A DNA stretch of 64,000 bases from DATJGS01 sp035494735. Its GTDB lineage: Bacteria; Eisenbacteria; RBG-16-71-46. The notes under the pieces are model-generated. The model ran no database searches. It had not been told where the DNA came from and saw nothing but the letters and a program-made list of their open reading frames with translations. Positions within the stretch are counted from its first letter, which is position 1. The number at the start of each line of letters is the position of its first letter. Positions 27,048-35,003 of this stretch are shown piece by piece. A program made the translations under genes and the position numbers. The DNA lies in the NCBI GenBank assembly GCA_035494735.1, contig DATJGS010000037.1, positions 186,001 to 250,000 on the forward strand, written 5' to 3'.

Positions 27048-27439
27048 TTGCGGCCTCGGCTCTTGCGCCGCGCTTCCGCGACGAGCTTCGCGACGCGGTC
27101 CAGCTCCTCCGCGGACGCCGGCTTGTTCGCGTCGCCGAGCATCGACGCGATCGCGGCCTCGACCGAACCGTCGAAGAACGTGCTCAGCAGGTGCTTGACC
27201 GCGGAGCGCTGGAGCCGGCCCGGCTGCGCGGTCGGCGAGTACACGAAGCGCGGCCCATCCCACTCATGCCGCACGAAACCCTTCGTCTCGAGCAGACGCA
27301 GCATCGTGCGCACGGTGGACGACGTCGGCGCGTCGGGCAGTTCGTCCAGCACTTCGGCCGCCGTCACGCGGCCGCGGCGGATCACGACGTCCATGATCTG
27401 GCGTTCGCGGCGTCCGAGTTGTCCGAGCGGGTGACTCAT
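27044..27439 (-). CDS. BlaI/MecI-family transcriptional repressor
   Basis: 131 residues with the BlaI winged helix: LGRRERQIMDVVIRRGRVTAAEV, PTSSTVRTMLRLLETKGFVRHE (recognition helix plus turn), then the wing FVYSPT. A C-terminal dimerisation helix region (VKHLLSTFFDGSVEAAIASML) follows. BlaI proteins repress their own operon and target genes until cleaved by the M56 partner, here coupled through a GTGA overlap. The ATG at 27439 has GGGAGG nine bases upstream. Its operator is probably in the divergent spacer, which holds a TAGACTA half-dyad near 27544 and a perfect palindrome at 27675. Confidence 0.85.
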   Translation of the reverse strand: MSHPLGQLGRRERQIMDVVIRRGRVTAAEVLDELPDAPTSSTVRTMLRLLETKGFVRHEWDGPRFVYSPTAQPGRLQRSAVKHLLSTFFDGSVEAAIASMLGDANKPASAEELDRVAKLVAEARRKSRGRK

Positions 27440-27674
27440 GAGGTGCAGCCTCCCAAGGGAACGGCGGCCGTTGCACGCGGCGGGGCTACGCTTCCGCCGT
27501 GCCGCCACCGGAGTTCGTGCCGGCGACCGTTCGAGGTGCGAATAGACTAACAGCTGCGGCGGCACGTTCAAGGCCCTCGACGTGCCGCCCTCCGCGTTCG
27601 CGCCGCGAAAGCCCGCGCCGGGCGGCTGACGGCGCGCGCCTGCACGAAGCGCGGATTTCGCGCGCCCAGCGTGG

Positions 27675-27690
27675 TGTTAATATATTAACA
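27675..27690. promoter_or_regulatory. Perfect 16-bp AT-rich palindrome (operator candidate)
   Basis: TGTTAATATATTAACA reads identically on both strands. It is an AT island in very GC-rich DNA, 40 bp before the ATG of the cyanophycinase-like gene and in the divergent spacer of the BlaI gene. It fits the binding site of a dimeric repressor. BlaI is the nearest candidate, but the known BlaI consensus (TACA/TGTA half-sites) matches only weakly. Confidence 0.55.
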
Positions 27691-27729
27691 TCGCGTGTGT
27701 CGATACGCCCCTTGGGAAAGGCTGTCCGC

Positions 27730-28983
27730 ATGAGCCGCTTCACGGTTCTGGTCGTCGCCATTGCCTCACTTGTGCTCGCGGTCGCGGCCGCCGGCGCCGG
27801 TCGGTTCACCGGCGTCTGGGAGGGAGCGTCCGTCGAGACGGCGCGCACGCGGCACGGGGCCCTCGTTTGCCGGCCGCGCGGTGACGTGGGTATTGCCGGG
27901 ACGTTCTACGTCGACGGCTCGGCATTCGGCGACGTGGAGGACGGTCGTGCGGCGGGCGACTCGCTCACGTTTCACTCGGGCCCACTGAGGTTCACGGGCG
28001 TCGCCGCGGGCGATTCGCTGGAGCTGATCCTCGCCGTGCCCCACGGCCAGACGCACACGTTCCGGCTCGCGCGGGTCGGCGCGGATACGCTTCGATTGCC
28101 GTCCTCGGTGCGCGACGCGCCGCCGGCACCAACGCCGATCGCGATCGCTCCGGCGCCCGATTCGGTGTATCGCGCGCACGATCTGCCAGCGAGCCCGACG
28201 TCGAACACGCATCCCTGCCTCGAGCGCGGCACGCTGTTTCTCGTCGGCGGTGGCGCGGGGCAGGGCGATCTCTTCCTACGCTTCGTGAAGCTGGCGGGAG
28301 GCGCGGACGCCGCCCTCCTCGACCTGCCCGACGCCTCGATGGCGCTGAGGGGCACGACGGAGCCTCCGGACGGTCGCGCGCTCGCCGCGCTGCTGCAGGC
28401 GCACCACGTCGGTGTATGGCACGCCGCGTCGCGCGCTGCGGCGGACTCCGAAAGCTTCGTCGGACAGTTGCGCGACGCGCGCGGGCTGTGGATCGACGGC
28501 GGCGAGCCCGGAGCGATCATCGATCGCTACATGGGGACGCGCGCGGAGCGCGAGATGGTCGCGCTGCTCGAGCGCGGTGGCGTGATCGGCGGCACGTCGG
28601 CGGGTGCGGTGATCTGGGGCTCGCGGGCCATGATCCTGCGCGCCGGCGTCTCGGGCCATCTCTACGCGGGCGTGCCGGCGGAGAGCGTCGTGATCGGCCA
28701 TCCGCACGAACCGGCGTTCGGCCTGCTGCGCAACGTGGCGATCGTCCCGCACTTCGCCGAATTCAAACTGGAGGCGGCGGCCCGCAAGTTCGCGGCCGCG
28801 TATCCGGGGCTGCTCGTCATCGGCATCGACGAAGCGACCGCGCTCGAAGTCCACGCCGGGGTCGGCGCCGTGCTCGGGCGCGGGCACGTCACTGTTTTCG
28901 ACGGGCGCCAGCATGGCGGCCAGCCGTTCCTCGTGTTGTCGAGCGGCGCCCGCTACGACCTCCGCACGCGTGCGGTGATCTGA
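27730..28983 (+). CDS. Exported cyanophycinase-like peptidase (S51 fold) with an extra N-terminal beta domain
   Basis: 417 residues. A signal peptide (VLVVAIASLVLAVAAAGAG) is followed by about 110 residues of beta-rich sequence (FTGVWEGASVE, GIAGTFYVDG, DSLTFHSGPLRFTG), and from about residue 165 by a type-1 glutamine-amidotransferase-like domain. The nucleophile elbow GTSAGA carries Ser290, preceded by LWIDGGEPGAIID and followed by a distal FDGRQHGG. Cyanophycinase hydrolyses the Asp-Arg polymer cyanophycin; exported relatives do so outside the cell. The N-terminal domain is not part of the usual 270-300-residue enzyme. It is followed 12 bp later by a PepSY protein. Confidence 0.75.
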   Translation: MSRFTVLVVAIASLVLAVAAAGAGRFTGVWEGASVETARTRHGALVCRPRGDVGIAGTFYVDGSAFGDVEDGRAAGDSLTFHSGPLRFTGVAAGDSLELILAVPHGQTHTFRLARVGADTLRLPSSVRDAPPAPTPIAIAPAPDSVYRAHDLPASPTSNTHPCLERGTLFLVGGGAGQGDLFLRFVKLAGGADAALLDLPDASMALRGTTEPPDGRALAALLQAHHVGVWHAASRAAADSESFVGQLRDARGLWIDGGEPGAIIDRYMGTRAEREMVALLERGGVIGGTSAGAVIWGSRAMILRAGVSGHLYAGVPAESVVIGHPHEPAFGLLRNVAIVPHFAEFKLEAAARKFAAAYPGLLVIGIDEATALEVHAGVGAVLGRGHVTVFDGRQHGGQPFLVLSSGARYDLRTRAVI

Positions 28984-28995
28984 GGAGCCACGACC

Positions 28996-30054
28996 ATGAT
29001 GCGTCTCACGCTGATCGCGCACCGCTACGTGTCGCTCGTCGCTCTCGTGTTCGTCGTGCTGTTCGGCGTCACGGGAAGCATCATGGCGTTCGAGAGCCCG
29101 TTGGATCGGCTTTTCGCGCGCCGCCTGTTCGAAGTGCCCATGTCCGCCGCGCCGGCGCTGCCGCTCGAGCGGGTCGCGGCGATCGTGGCCGCGCACGAGC
29201 ACGCGAACGCGCCGCTCGGATTTCGCCTGCCGCTGAACGCGCACGAATCTACGTCGGCGTACCTCGACGACGGCCGCGAAGTGTTCGTCGACGGTCGCAC
29301 GGGCAAAGTCCTGGGCTCGCGCCGCGGCTCGCCCTTCCTCCAGGCGGTGCATTCGCTGCACACACAGCTGCTGCTCGGCCGCCCGGGCAAGACGATCGTG
29401 GCCTCGGCGGGAGTCGCGGCGCTGTTTGTCGTGCTGACCGGGCCGATCCTGTGGTGGCGCACGCGACGAACACGTCTCGTGCGCCGCGGTTCGGCGCTCG
29501 GCGGCACGTTCGACCTGCACGCCGTGACCGGTTTCTACGCGTATCTGTTCCTGCTGCTCGCCTCGGTGACCGGCGTGCTCATCGGCTACGAAGACGCAAT
29601 CGTGCCGAAGCTGTATTCGTGGAACCACGCGCGGCCGGTGCCGCGCCAGACCCACGTCGCGCCCCGCCAGGGCGCGCCCGTCATTTCCGCCGAGCAGGCG
29701 CTGGCCCGCGCCCGCGCCGCGCTGCCCGGCGCCGTGCCGATCCTCATCGGATTGCCCGACGCGCCGGATGCGCCTTACGAAATTCGCATGCGCACCCCGG
29801 GCGACCGCACGCCGGGCGGGCGCAGCTGGGTGCTGCTCGACCCGCACGACGGATCGGTGGCGGTCTCCCAGGACATCCGCCGCGCGGCGTTCCCGGCGCG
29901 CTACTCGTACTGGGTGCGACAGCTCCACACCGGCGACGTCGCGGGCAATCCGACGCGTGCGCTGATGTCGCTGGCGGCGCTCGTCATGGTGCTCCAGGCC
30001 GCGACCGGCGCGCTCCTGTGGTGGAAGCGGCGCGCGGCGCGGCGCCGCGCGTAG
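28996..30054 (+). CDS. PepSY-associated transmembrane protein
   Basis: 352 residues with four membrane helices: 9-31 (VSLVALVFVVLFGVTGSIMAF), about 135-152, about 178-198 and 320-343. Family His residues are present (IAHRYVSL, VHSLHTQLLLG, FDLHAVTGFY, VRQLHTGDVAG). An external PepSY-type domain sits between helices 1 and 2 (VFVDGRTGKVLG), and another after helix 3. Related proteins (PiuB/DUF3526-like) are found with iron uptake and periplasmic ferric-siderophore reduction, where the His residues may hold heme. GAGGAG overlaps the stop of the cyanophycinase-like gene, so the two are probably co-transcribed; why they go together is unclear. Confidence 0.75.
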   Translation: MMRLTLIAHRYVSLVALVFVVLFGVTGSIMAFESPLDRLFARRLFEVPMSAAPALPLERVAAIVAAHEHANAPLGFRLPLNAHESTSAYLDDGREVFVDGRTGKVLGSRRGSPFLQAVHSLHTQLLLGRPGKTIVASAGVAALFVVLTGPILWWRTRRTRLVRRGSALGGTFDLHAVTGFYAYLFLLLASVTGVLIGYEDAIVPKLYSWNHARPVPRQTHVAPRQGAPVISAEQALARARAALPGAVPILIGLPDAPDAPYEIRMRTPGDRTPGGRSWVLLDPHDGSVAVSQDIRRAAFPARYSYWVRQLHTGDVAGNPTRALMSLAALVMVLQAATGALLWWKRRAARRRA

Positions 30055-30207
30055 GGCGCCTCCGCACGGCGTGGGTCCGCCGAGTGGCGCGGCCCCCGGG
30101 CCGCGCGGCGACGCTCTTGACTCTCCCCTCGCGGGAACCTTTGCACTGTTCCCCGTCGGCGGCTTCCGGCGGTGGTCGTCGGAGCGTGCCGACGGGAGAA
30201 CCCCGCG

Positions 30208-31524
30208 ATGAGAGATCCCGCGTGCAGCGTGCTCACGGCCGCCCTGCTATTCACGTCCCGCATCGATTCCAGCGAATTGCGCCGCCGCGCGGACTGGGGA
30301 TTCCGGCTCGTCGCGAGCGGCGCGGCCGCGGAAGTGCGCGGGCTGCGCGACGGCAGCGCGGCCGACAGCGCCGGGCTGCGCGAAGGCGATCGCGTGCTGA
30401 GGATCAACGGAGCCGCGCTCGGCGACGCGCGAACCATCGCGCACGTGCGCCGGATGTTCCGCGGAGGCGACCGCGTGAAGCTCGAGGTCGAGCGCGACGG
30501 CGCGGCGCGGGCCATCGGGCTGACGCTGCCCGCCGTGCCCGAGGAACGGATCGCCGGTTGCGACGTTCGTTACGGCTCGGTCGTGACGCCGGCGGGCTAC
30601 CGCGTGCGCACGGTCTTCACGCGTCCGGTCGGCGCGCGCGGCGCACTGCCCACGATCGTGTTCATCCCGTGGCTGTCGTGCGACGCGGTCGAGGGCGTGA
30701 CGCCCGGCGACGGGTGGATACAGCTCCTGCACGCGCTCGCCGCGCGCAGCGGCTGGGCGTTGTATCGCGTCGAGAAGCCGGGCAGCGGTGACAGTGAAGG
30801 GCCCGATTGCTCGACCAACGACCTGGCGACCGATCTCGCCGCGTTCCGGGCCGCGCTCGCGGACGTTCGCCATCTGGACGGCGTGGACGCGGAGCGCATC
30901 GTGCTGTTCGGCGGCAGCATCGGCGGCGCGCTCGCGCCGGTGCTCGCGACGGAACATCCGGTCGCCGGGCTGATCGTGTCGGGTGGCTTCTCGCGCACGT
31001 GGCTCGAGCACATGCTCGAGATCGAGCGCGCGCGCATGACGCTGGACGGCGTCGCGCCCGCGGACGTCCATCGCGCGCTGCGCGGCTACGCGGACTTCTA
31101 TACGCTGTACCTCAATCACGACCTCACGCCGGCCCAGGTGCTGGCGCGACGTCCGGATCTCGCGCCGCTGTGGCACGACGCTCCTGAGGGTCAGTACGGA
31201 CGACCCGCCGCCTACTATCAGGGGCTGCAGGACCTGAACGTCGAACAAGCCTGGGCCGCGCTCGAGGTGCCGGTGCTCGTGCTGCATGGCGAATACGACT
31301 GGATCATGAGTCGCGCCGAGGCCGCGCACATCGAACGCCTCGTGAACGCGCGACGGCCGGGGCGCGTGACGCTGGAGATGGTGCCGCGGACGGATCACAA
31401 CCTCGAGGTGTACGCGACGCCGCTCGACGCGTATCGCGGCGTCGGCGGACACTTCGACAGCGCATTGACGGATCGCGTCATCGCGTGGCTCCGTACGCTC
31501 GGGGCGCGGGACGAACGTCGCTAG
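30208..31524 (+). CDS. PDZ-domain alpha/beta hydrolase
   Basis: 438 residues. A hydrophobic N terminus that may be a weak signal or anchor is followed by a PDZ domain (about 28-110: GFRLVASGAAAEVRGLRDGS, AGLREGDRVLRINGAAL). An alpha/beta-hydrolase domain follows, with an oxyanion region VFIPWLSC, nucleophile Ser237 in FGGSIGGA, an acidic residue in LHGEYDWIM and catalytic His397 (RTDHNLE). The PDZ domain may hold a peptide or protein partner. Substrate unknown. The ATG at 30208 follows GGGAGAA. Nine bases separate it from the MerR-type regulator downstream. Confidence 0.75.
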   Translation: MRDPACSVLTAALLFTSRIDSSELRRRADWGFRLVASGAAAEVRGLRDGSAADSAGLREGDRVLRINGAALGDARTIAHVRRMFRGGDRVKLEVERDGAARAIGLTLPAVPEERIAGCDVRYGSVVTPAGYRVRTVFTRPVGARGALPTIVFIPWLSCDAVEGVTPGDGWIQLLHALAARSGWALYRVEKPGSGDSEGPDCSTNDLATDLAAFRAALADVRHLDGVDAERIVLFGGSIGGALAPVLATEHPVAGLIVSGGFSRTWLEHMLEIERARMTLDGVAPADVHRALRGYADFYTLYLNHDLTPAQVLARRPDLAPLWHDAPEGQYGRPAAYYQGLQDLNVEQAWAALEVPVLVLHGEYDWIMSRAEAAHIERLVNARRPGRVTLEMVPRTDHNLEVYATPLDAYRGVGGHFDSALTDRVIAWLRTLGARDERR

Positions 31525-31533
31525 AGGGCGCCC

Positions 31534-32406
31534 ATGTTTCGCATCAGCGATTTTTCGCGCTTCACGCGGGTCAGCGTGAAGACGCTGCGCCATTACGATC
31601 GGCTCGGGCTGCTCGAGCCCGCGTTCGTGGACCCCGAGACCGGCTATCGCCATTACGCGGCGCGCCAGGTCCGGCAGCTGCAGCGCATCCTCGCGCTCAA
31701 GGGCCAGGGCTTCGCGCTCGAGCACATCCGCGAACTGCTCGACGCCGGCATGAAGAAATCCGCGCTCGCCCGGCTGCTCTCGGCGAAGCGTCTGGAGCTC
31801 GAGCGCCAGCTCGCAGTCGACCAACGCCGGCTGAACGCCGTGATCGCGAGCCTGGCCGAGATCGAGAGCGGCGCGCCGCCGACGCTGCCCGTCGTCGTGC
31901 TCGCCGAACTCCCCGCCGTTCGCGTCGCGACGCGACGCGCCCGCGTGACCTCGCTCGATGACGGCGTTCAGGAGCTGTTCGAAGCGCTCGAGCGCGACGT
32001 CGCGGCCGACGGCGCTCGCGCGGAGGGCCCGCCGCTCGCGATCTATCACGATCGCGCTCATCGCGACGAGGATGTGAGCGTCGAGGTCGCGGTTCCGGTC
32101 ATGTGCGAAGGAACGCGCGTCGGCCAGGCGCGGGTACGCACGCTGCCCGCGGTGGCCACCGCGGCCTGCGTCGTCTACGCCGGCAGCTACGACCAGTGGG
32201 CCGGCGTCATGCGCGGGCTGCTGGGCTGGCTGCAGGCGCGCCGCCTCCGGCCCGCCGGCCCGTTCCGCGAAGTGTTCCTCCAGTTCAACGCCGGCGCGCC
32301 CGAGCCCGTACGCCTGCCGCACGCGTACCTCGTCGACAAACCGGAAGATTTTCTGACCGAGATGCAGATTCCGGTCGAGCGCCGTCGTCACGGCCCGGTC
32401 GCCTGA
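31534..32406 (+). CDS. MerR-family regulator with GyrI-like effector-binding domain (BmrR type)
   Basis: 290 residues. A MerR winged helix fills the first 75 (FRISDFSRFTRVSVKTLRHY, then GYRHYAARQVRQLQRILALK), a coiled-coil dimer helix follows (about 82-115), and from about 130 there is a GyrI-like ligand-binding domain (EVAVPVMCEGTRVGQ, AACVVYAGSYDQ, REVFLQFNAGAPEPVRLPHAYLVDKP). BmrR-type proteins sense hydrophobic cations or drugs and activate from a stretched promoter. It follows the PDZ-hydrolase by nine bases, so it is likely in the same transcript. Confidence 0.85.
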   Translation: MFRISDFSRFTRVSVKTLRHYDRLGLLEPAFVDPETGYRHYAARQVRQLQRILALKGQGFALEHIRELLDAGMKKSALARLLSAKRLELERQLAVDQRRLNAVIASLAEIESGAPPTLPVVVLAELPAVRVATRRARVTSLDDGVQELFEALERDVAADGARAEGPPLAIYHDRAHRDEDVSVEVAVPVMCEGTRVGQARVRTLPAVATAACVVYAGSYDQWAGVMRGLLGWLQARRLRPAGPFREVFLQFNAGAPEPVRLPHAYLVDKPEDFLTEMQIPVERRRHGPVA

Positions 32407-32611
32407 CGGCGCTTCGGTTTCCCGACTCGACGGCGCTTGAGTTTCGGGCGCGCACTCCCGGTGGCGCGGAATCCGCTCCATCAGGTGGGGCATCCGCGGC
32501 CGCGATACTTGTGGCCTCGCGAGCAAGTCTTCCAGCCGCCTCGGTTCGCGCGGGGCATGTCAGCCTCCGATTCGTGAGCGTTCGATCGCGCATACGCTAC
32601 CATCCCGCGCC

Positions 32612-33220
32612 ATGGTGATCGCCCCGCCGGCCACGCTGCCCGCCGTGTCGCGCGCGCTCGTCGCGCTCGGCTGGCTGGCGTTCTTCTCGTTCTTCTTCGC
32701 GAAGAAGAAGCCCGCGGCGTCCGAGCACGTCGAGAAGCGCGCGCGCGTGTCGTGGGTCGGCATCGCGCTCCAGATGGCGGGCTTCGCGCTGGTGTGGATG
32801 CTGCAGCGACCGTTCCCGCGCGCGGACGCGCCGCTCGGCGCCGTCGAGATCGCCGCCGACGTGCTCGCGCCCCTGCTGTCGATCGCGTCGGCGTGGCTCG
32901 GGCTGTCCGCCGTGCGCACGCTCGGCCGGCAATGGAGCTACAGCGCGCGGCTCGTCGAGGAGCACGAGCTCGTCACCACCGGGCCGTACCAGATCGTGCG
33001 CCATCCCATCTATACCGCGATGTTCGGCAAGCTCCTGGCCACGAGTTTCGCTTACGGCCATTGGATCGGCCTGCCCGTCGCCGGCGGCGCGTTCGTGATC
33101 GGCACGCTGATCCGCATTCGCGCCGAGGAGAGGCTGTTGCGCGGCGCGTTCGGCGCACGGTTCGACGACTACGCGCGGCGCGTGCCGGCGTTCGTTCCGT
33201 TCTGGCGCCTCGGCCGCTGA
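32612..33220 (+). CDS. Isoprenylcysteine carboxyl methyltransferase (ICMT/PEMT)-like membrane protein
   Basis: 202 residues with four or five membrane helices. The ICMT/PEMT signature is intact: TTGPYQIVRHPIYTAMFG, then EERLLRGAFGARFDDYARRV ending in FVPFW. These membrane enzymes methylate lipids or small hydrophobic acids with SAM, and bacterial targets are mostly unknown. No ribosome site precedes the ATG; a TACCAT hexamer (32598-32603) ends eight bases before it, so the transcript may be leaderless. Confidence 0.8.
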   Translation: MVIAPPATLPAVSRALVALGWLAFFSFFFAKKKPAASEHVEKRARVSWVGIALQMAGFALVWMLQRPFPRADAPLGAVEIAADVLAPLLSIASAWLGLSAVRTLGRQWSYSARLVEEHELVTTGPYQIVRHPIYTAMFGKLLATSFAYGHWIGLPVAGGAFVIGTLIRIRAEERLLRGAFGARFDDYARRVPAFVPFWRLGR

Positions 33221-33252
33221 CGGCCGGCCTCGTTCCCATCGTCGGAAAATCC

Positions 33253-33293
33253 CTGGAATCCCACTGGCGCCTCTGGAATCAGAATGATATCAT
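33253..33293 (+). promoter_or_regulatory. Control region of the SPFH gene: direct repeats and palindromic -10
   Basis: CTGGAATC occurs twice, at 33253-33260 and 33273-33280, exactly 20 bp apart (about two helical turns). ATGATATCAT (33284-33293) is a perfect 10-bp palindrome and contains TATCAT, a plausible -10. The repeats could bind an activator on one face of the DNA. Confidence 0.4.
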
Positions 33294-33320
33294 AGCGACA
33301 TCACCCAGAGGAGGGCTCCG

Positions 33321-34196
33321 ATGATTCGCGAAAACGAAGCCCCGGCGCTGCCGGGCGGACTCATGGTCGTGCTGCTGCTGGCCGGCGACATCGGCGCGGC
33401 GTGGTGGGCGATCACCATGTTGCGCGGTGGCTCGGTCCCGATGTTCCTGTTCGGCATCTTCCTGGTGCTGGTCTTCACGGTGTGCTTCGCCGGGCTGCTG
33501 CTGGTGAGCCCGGGCGAAGGCTGCGTGCTGCAGCTGTTCGGCACGTACTCCGGCACGATCAAGAAGGCCGGCTTCTGGTGGGTGAACCCGTTCACCGCGC
33601 CGCGCCGTCGCGTGTCGCTGCGCGTGCGCAATTTCGAGAGCGCGAAGCTCAAGGTGAACGATCACTCGGGCAATCCCATCGAAATCGCCGCGGTCATCGT
33701 GTGGCAGGTCGTGGACACGGCGGAAGCGGTGTTCCAGGTCGACGACTACAACAACTTCGTCAAGGTGCAGAGCGAAGCCGCGCTGCGCAACCTGGCGACG
33801 TCGTACGCGTACGACACCCACGTCGACGGCGAGATCGCGCTTCGCTCGAGCACGGGCGAAGTCGCGGACCAGTTGCGCAAGGAGATCCAGGAGCGCCTGG
33901 CGAGGGCCGGCGTCCAGGTCGTCGAGGCGCGCATCAGTCATCTCGCGTACGCGCCCGAGATCGCCAGTGTCATGCTGCAGCGCCAGCAGGCCAGCGCCAT
34001 CGTGGCGGCGCGCTCGACGATCGTGGAGGGCGCCGTCGGCATGGTCGAGATGGCGCTCGACAAGCTCAGCCAGCGCGGCGTCGTGACGCTCGACGAGGAG
34101 CGCAAGGCGGCGATGGTCAGCAACCTCCTGGTCGTGCTGTGCAGCGATCGGCATACCCAGCCGGTCGTGAACGCCGGCACGCTGTACGGGGGATGA
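33321..34196 (+). CDS. SPFH/Band-7 (stomatin/flotillin-like) membrane scaffold protein
   Basis: 291 residues. Two N-terminal hydrophobic helices (about 14-60) are followed by the SPFH core LLVSPGEGCVLQLFGTYSGT, NPFTAPRRRVSLRVRNFES, IEIAAVIVWQVVDTAEAVF, and the signature EIQERLARAGVQVVEARISHLAYAPEIASVMLQRQQA in pieces, then a helical tail. Such proteins oligomerise into membrane microdomain scaffolds, often with proteases or redox proteins. AGGAGGG precedes the ATG. The next gene, an Arc-type small protein, begins four bases after the stop, a pairing common for this SPFH subgroup. Confidence 0.85.
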   Translation: MIRENEAPALPGGLMVVLLLAGDIGAAWWAITMLRGGSVPMFLFGIFLVLVFTVCFAGLLLVSPGEGCVLQLFGTYSGTIKKAGFWWVNPFTAPRRRVSLRVRNFESAKLKVNDHSGNPIEIAAVIVWQVVDTAEAVFQVDDYNNFVKVQSEAALRNLATSYAYDTHVDGEIALRSSTGEVADQLRKEIQERLARAGVQVVEARISHLAYAPEIASVMLQRQQASAIVAARSTIVEGAVGMVEMALDKLSQRGVVTLDEERKAAMVSNLLVVLCSDRHTQPVVNAGTLYGG

Positions 34197-34200
34197 GCGG

Positions 34201-34401
34201 GTGTCCGAGCGGAAGCCGTTCCTGCTCCGGCTCGATCCGCTCGTGCTCGAGGCGCTGCAGCGCTGGGCCGCCGACGACCTGAGGAGCCTGAACGCCCAGC
34301 TCGAGTTCATCCTGCGGCGCGCGCTGAAGGATGCCGGGCGCGCGCCGCGCGGGGCGGACGGCGCGGCGGAATCGGTGCGCCGCGGCCGCAGCCGGCGCTG
34401 A
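34201..34401 (+). CDS. Small Arc-type ribbon-helix-helix protein, partner of the SPFH gene
   Basis: 66 residues from a GTG four bases after the SPFH stop, with GGGGGAT as ribosome site. The Arc-like pattern is KPFLLRLDPLVLEALQRWA, then LRSLNAQLEFILRRAL: one beta strand and two helices. The C-terminal 20 residues are Arg/Gly/Ala-rich. Arc-type proteins bind DNA as dimers. With SPFH genes they may be regulators or simply cotranslated partners. Confidence 0.7.
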   Translation: MSERKPFLLRLDPLVLEALQRWAADDLRSLNAQLEFILRRALKDAGRAPRGADGAAESVRRGRSRR

Positions 34402-34407
34402 AGCCCC

Positions 34408-34436
34408 TTGACTTCCCGCCTCTCGCCCGGTATTTA
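34408..34436 (+). promoter_or_regulatory. Sigma-70-type promoter of the DtxR/ApbE redox operon
   Basis: TTGACT (34408-34413) and TATTTA (34431-34436) are separated by exactly 17 bp, the best promoter match in the window. Transcription would start near 34443, within the inverted-repeat operator that follows. Confidence 0.6.
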
Positions 34437-34441
34437 GTGCA

Positions 34442-34459
34442 GCCTAAGTTTCGTTAGGC
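34442..34459. promoter_or_regulatory. DtxR/MntR-type operator (inverted repeat)
   Basis: GCCTAA-N6-TTAGGC is a perfect inverted repeat of 18 bp at the predicted transcription start. Its half-site contains the CCTAA/TTAGG core of known DtxR/IdeR iron boxes. A bound regulator would block initiation, so autorepression by the adjacent DtxR-type protein in metal-replete cells is likely. Confidence 0.6.
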
Positions 34460-34484
34460 CGCCCTTACGAATGGCGAGGAGCCC

Positions 34485-35003
34485 ATGCTCTCCGGTAAGC
34501 AGACGCGATCGCGCAGCCTGTCCGCCAGCCACGAACACTACCTGCGTGCGATATGGGAAGTGCGCTCGCACCTCGGCTACGCGCGCCTCACCGACGTCGC
34601 GCGCGAGCTGCGCGTCGCCTTGCCCACGCTGTCCGTGGGCCTGCGCGCGCTCGAGGCCAAGCGCCTCGTGCGCCACGACGAGCGGCGCTTCCTCGTGCTG
34701 ACACCGAGCGGCGAGCGCATCGCCCGCGAAGTGCACCATCGGTTCGCGGTTACGCGCGCGTTCCTGCGCGACGTCCTCGGCGTGCCCGCGGCGGCGGCCG
34801 AGCACGAAGCCTGTCTTCTGGAACACGACGTCAGCGGCGCCACCACCGAGCGCCTGCTCGACCTGCTGAAGCTCCTGCGCGAGGACGGCGAGCTGCGCGA
34901 ATTCTTCCAGCATCGGTTCGCCGAGTACCACCGCACATGCCGGCCGACGCTCGCCGAGTGTGCGACGTGCGACCTGGCCTGCCTGGGACCGGTGCGCCCG
35001 TGA
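34485..35003 (+). CDS. DtxR/MntR-family metal-dependent repressor
   Basis: 172 residues. The N-terminal winged helix reads SASHEHYLRAIWEVRS, RLTDVARELRVALPTLSVGLRALEAKRLV, then a wing RFLVLT. The dimerisation/metal domain follows with HHRFAVTRAFLRDVLGV, an AEHEACLLEHDVS stretch matching the family's E-x-x-A-C-x-x-E-H metal ligands, and a C-terminal Cys cluster (TCRPTLAECATCDLAC). Such proteins repress with bound Fe(II) or Mn(II). With its own promoter and operator just upstream and a GTGA overlap to apbE, it probably tunes the whole redox operon to metal supply. Confidence 0.85.
   Translation: MLSGKQTRSRSLSASHEHYLRAIWEVRSHLGYARLTDVARELRVALPTLSVGLRALEAKRLVRHDERRFLVLTPSGERIAREVHHRFAVTRAFLRDVLGVPAAAAEHEACLLEHDVSGATTERLLDLLKLLREDGELREFFQHRFAEYHRTCRPTLAECATCDLACLGPVRP

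Noticed and set aside
30247..32526. 759-codon minus-strand frame across the PDZ-hydrolase and MerR genes
   Set aside because: Antisense shadow of two well-supported genes; no recognisable domain.
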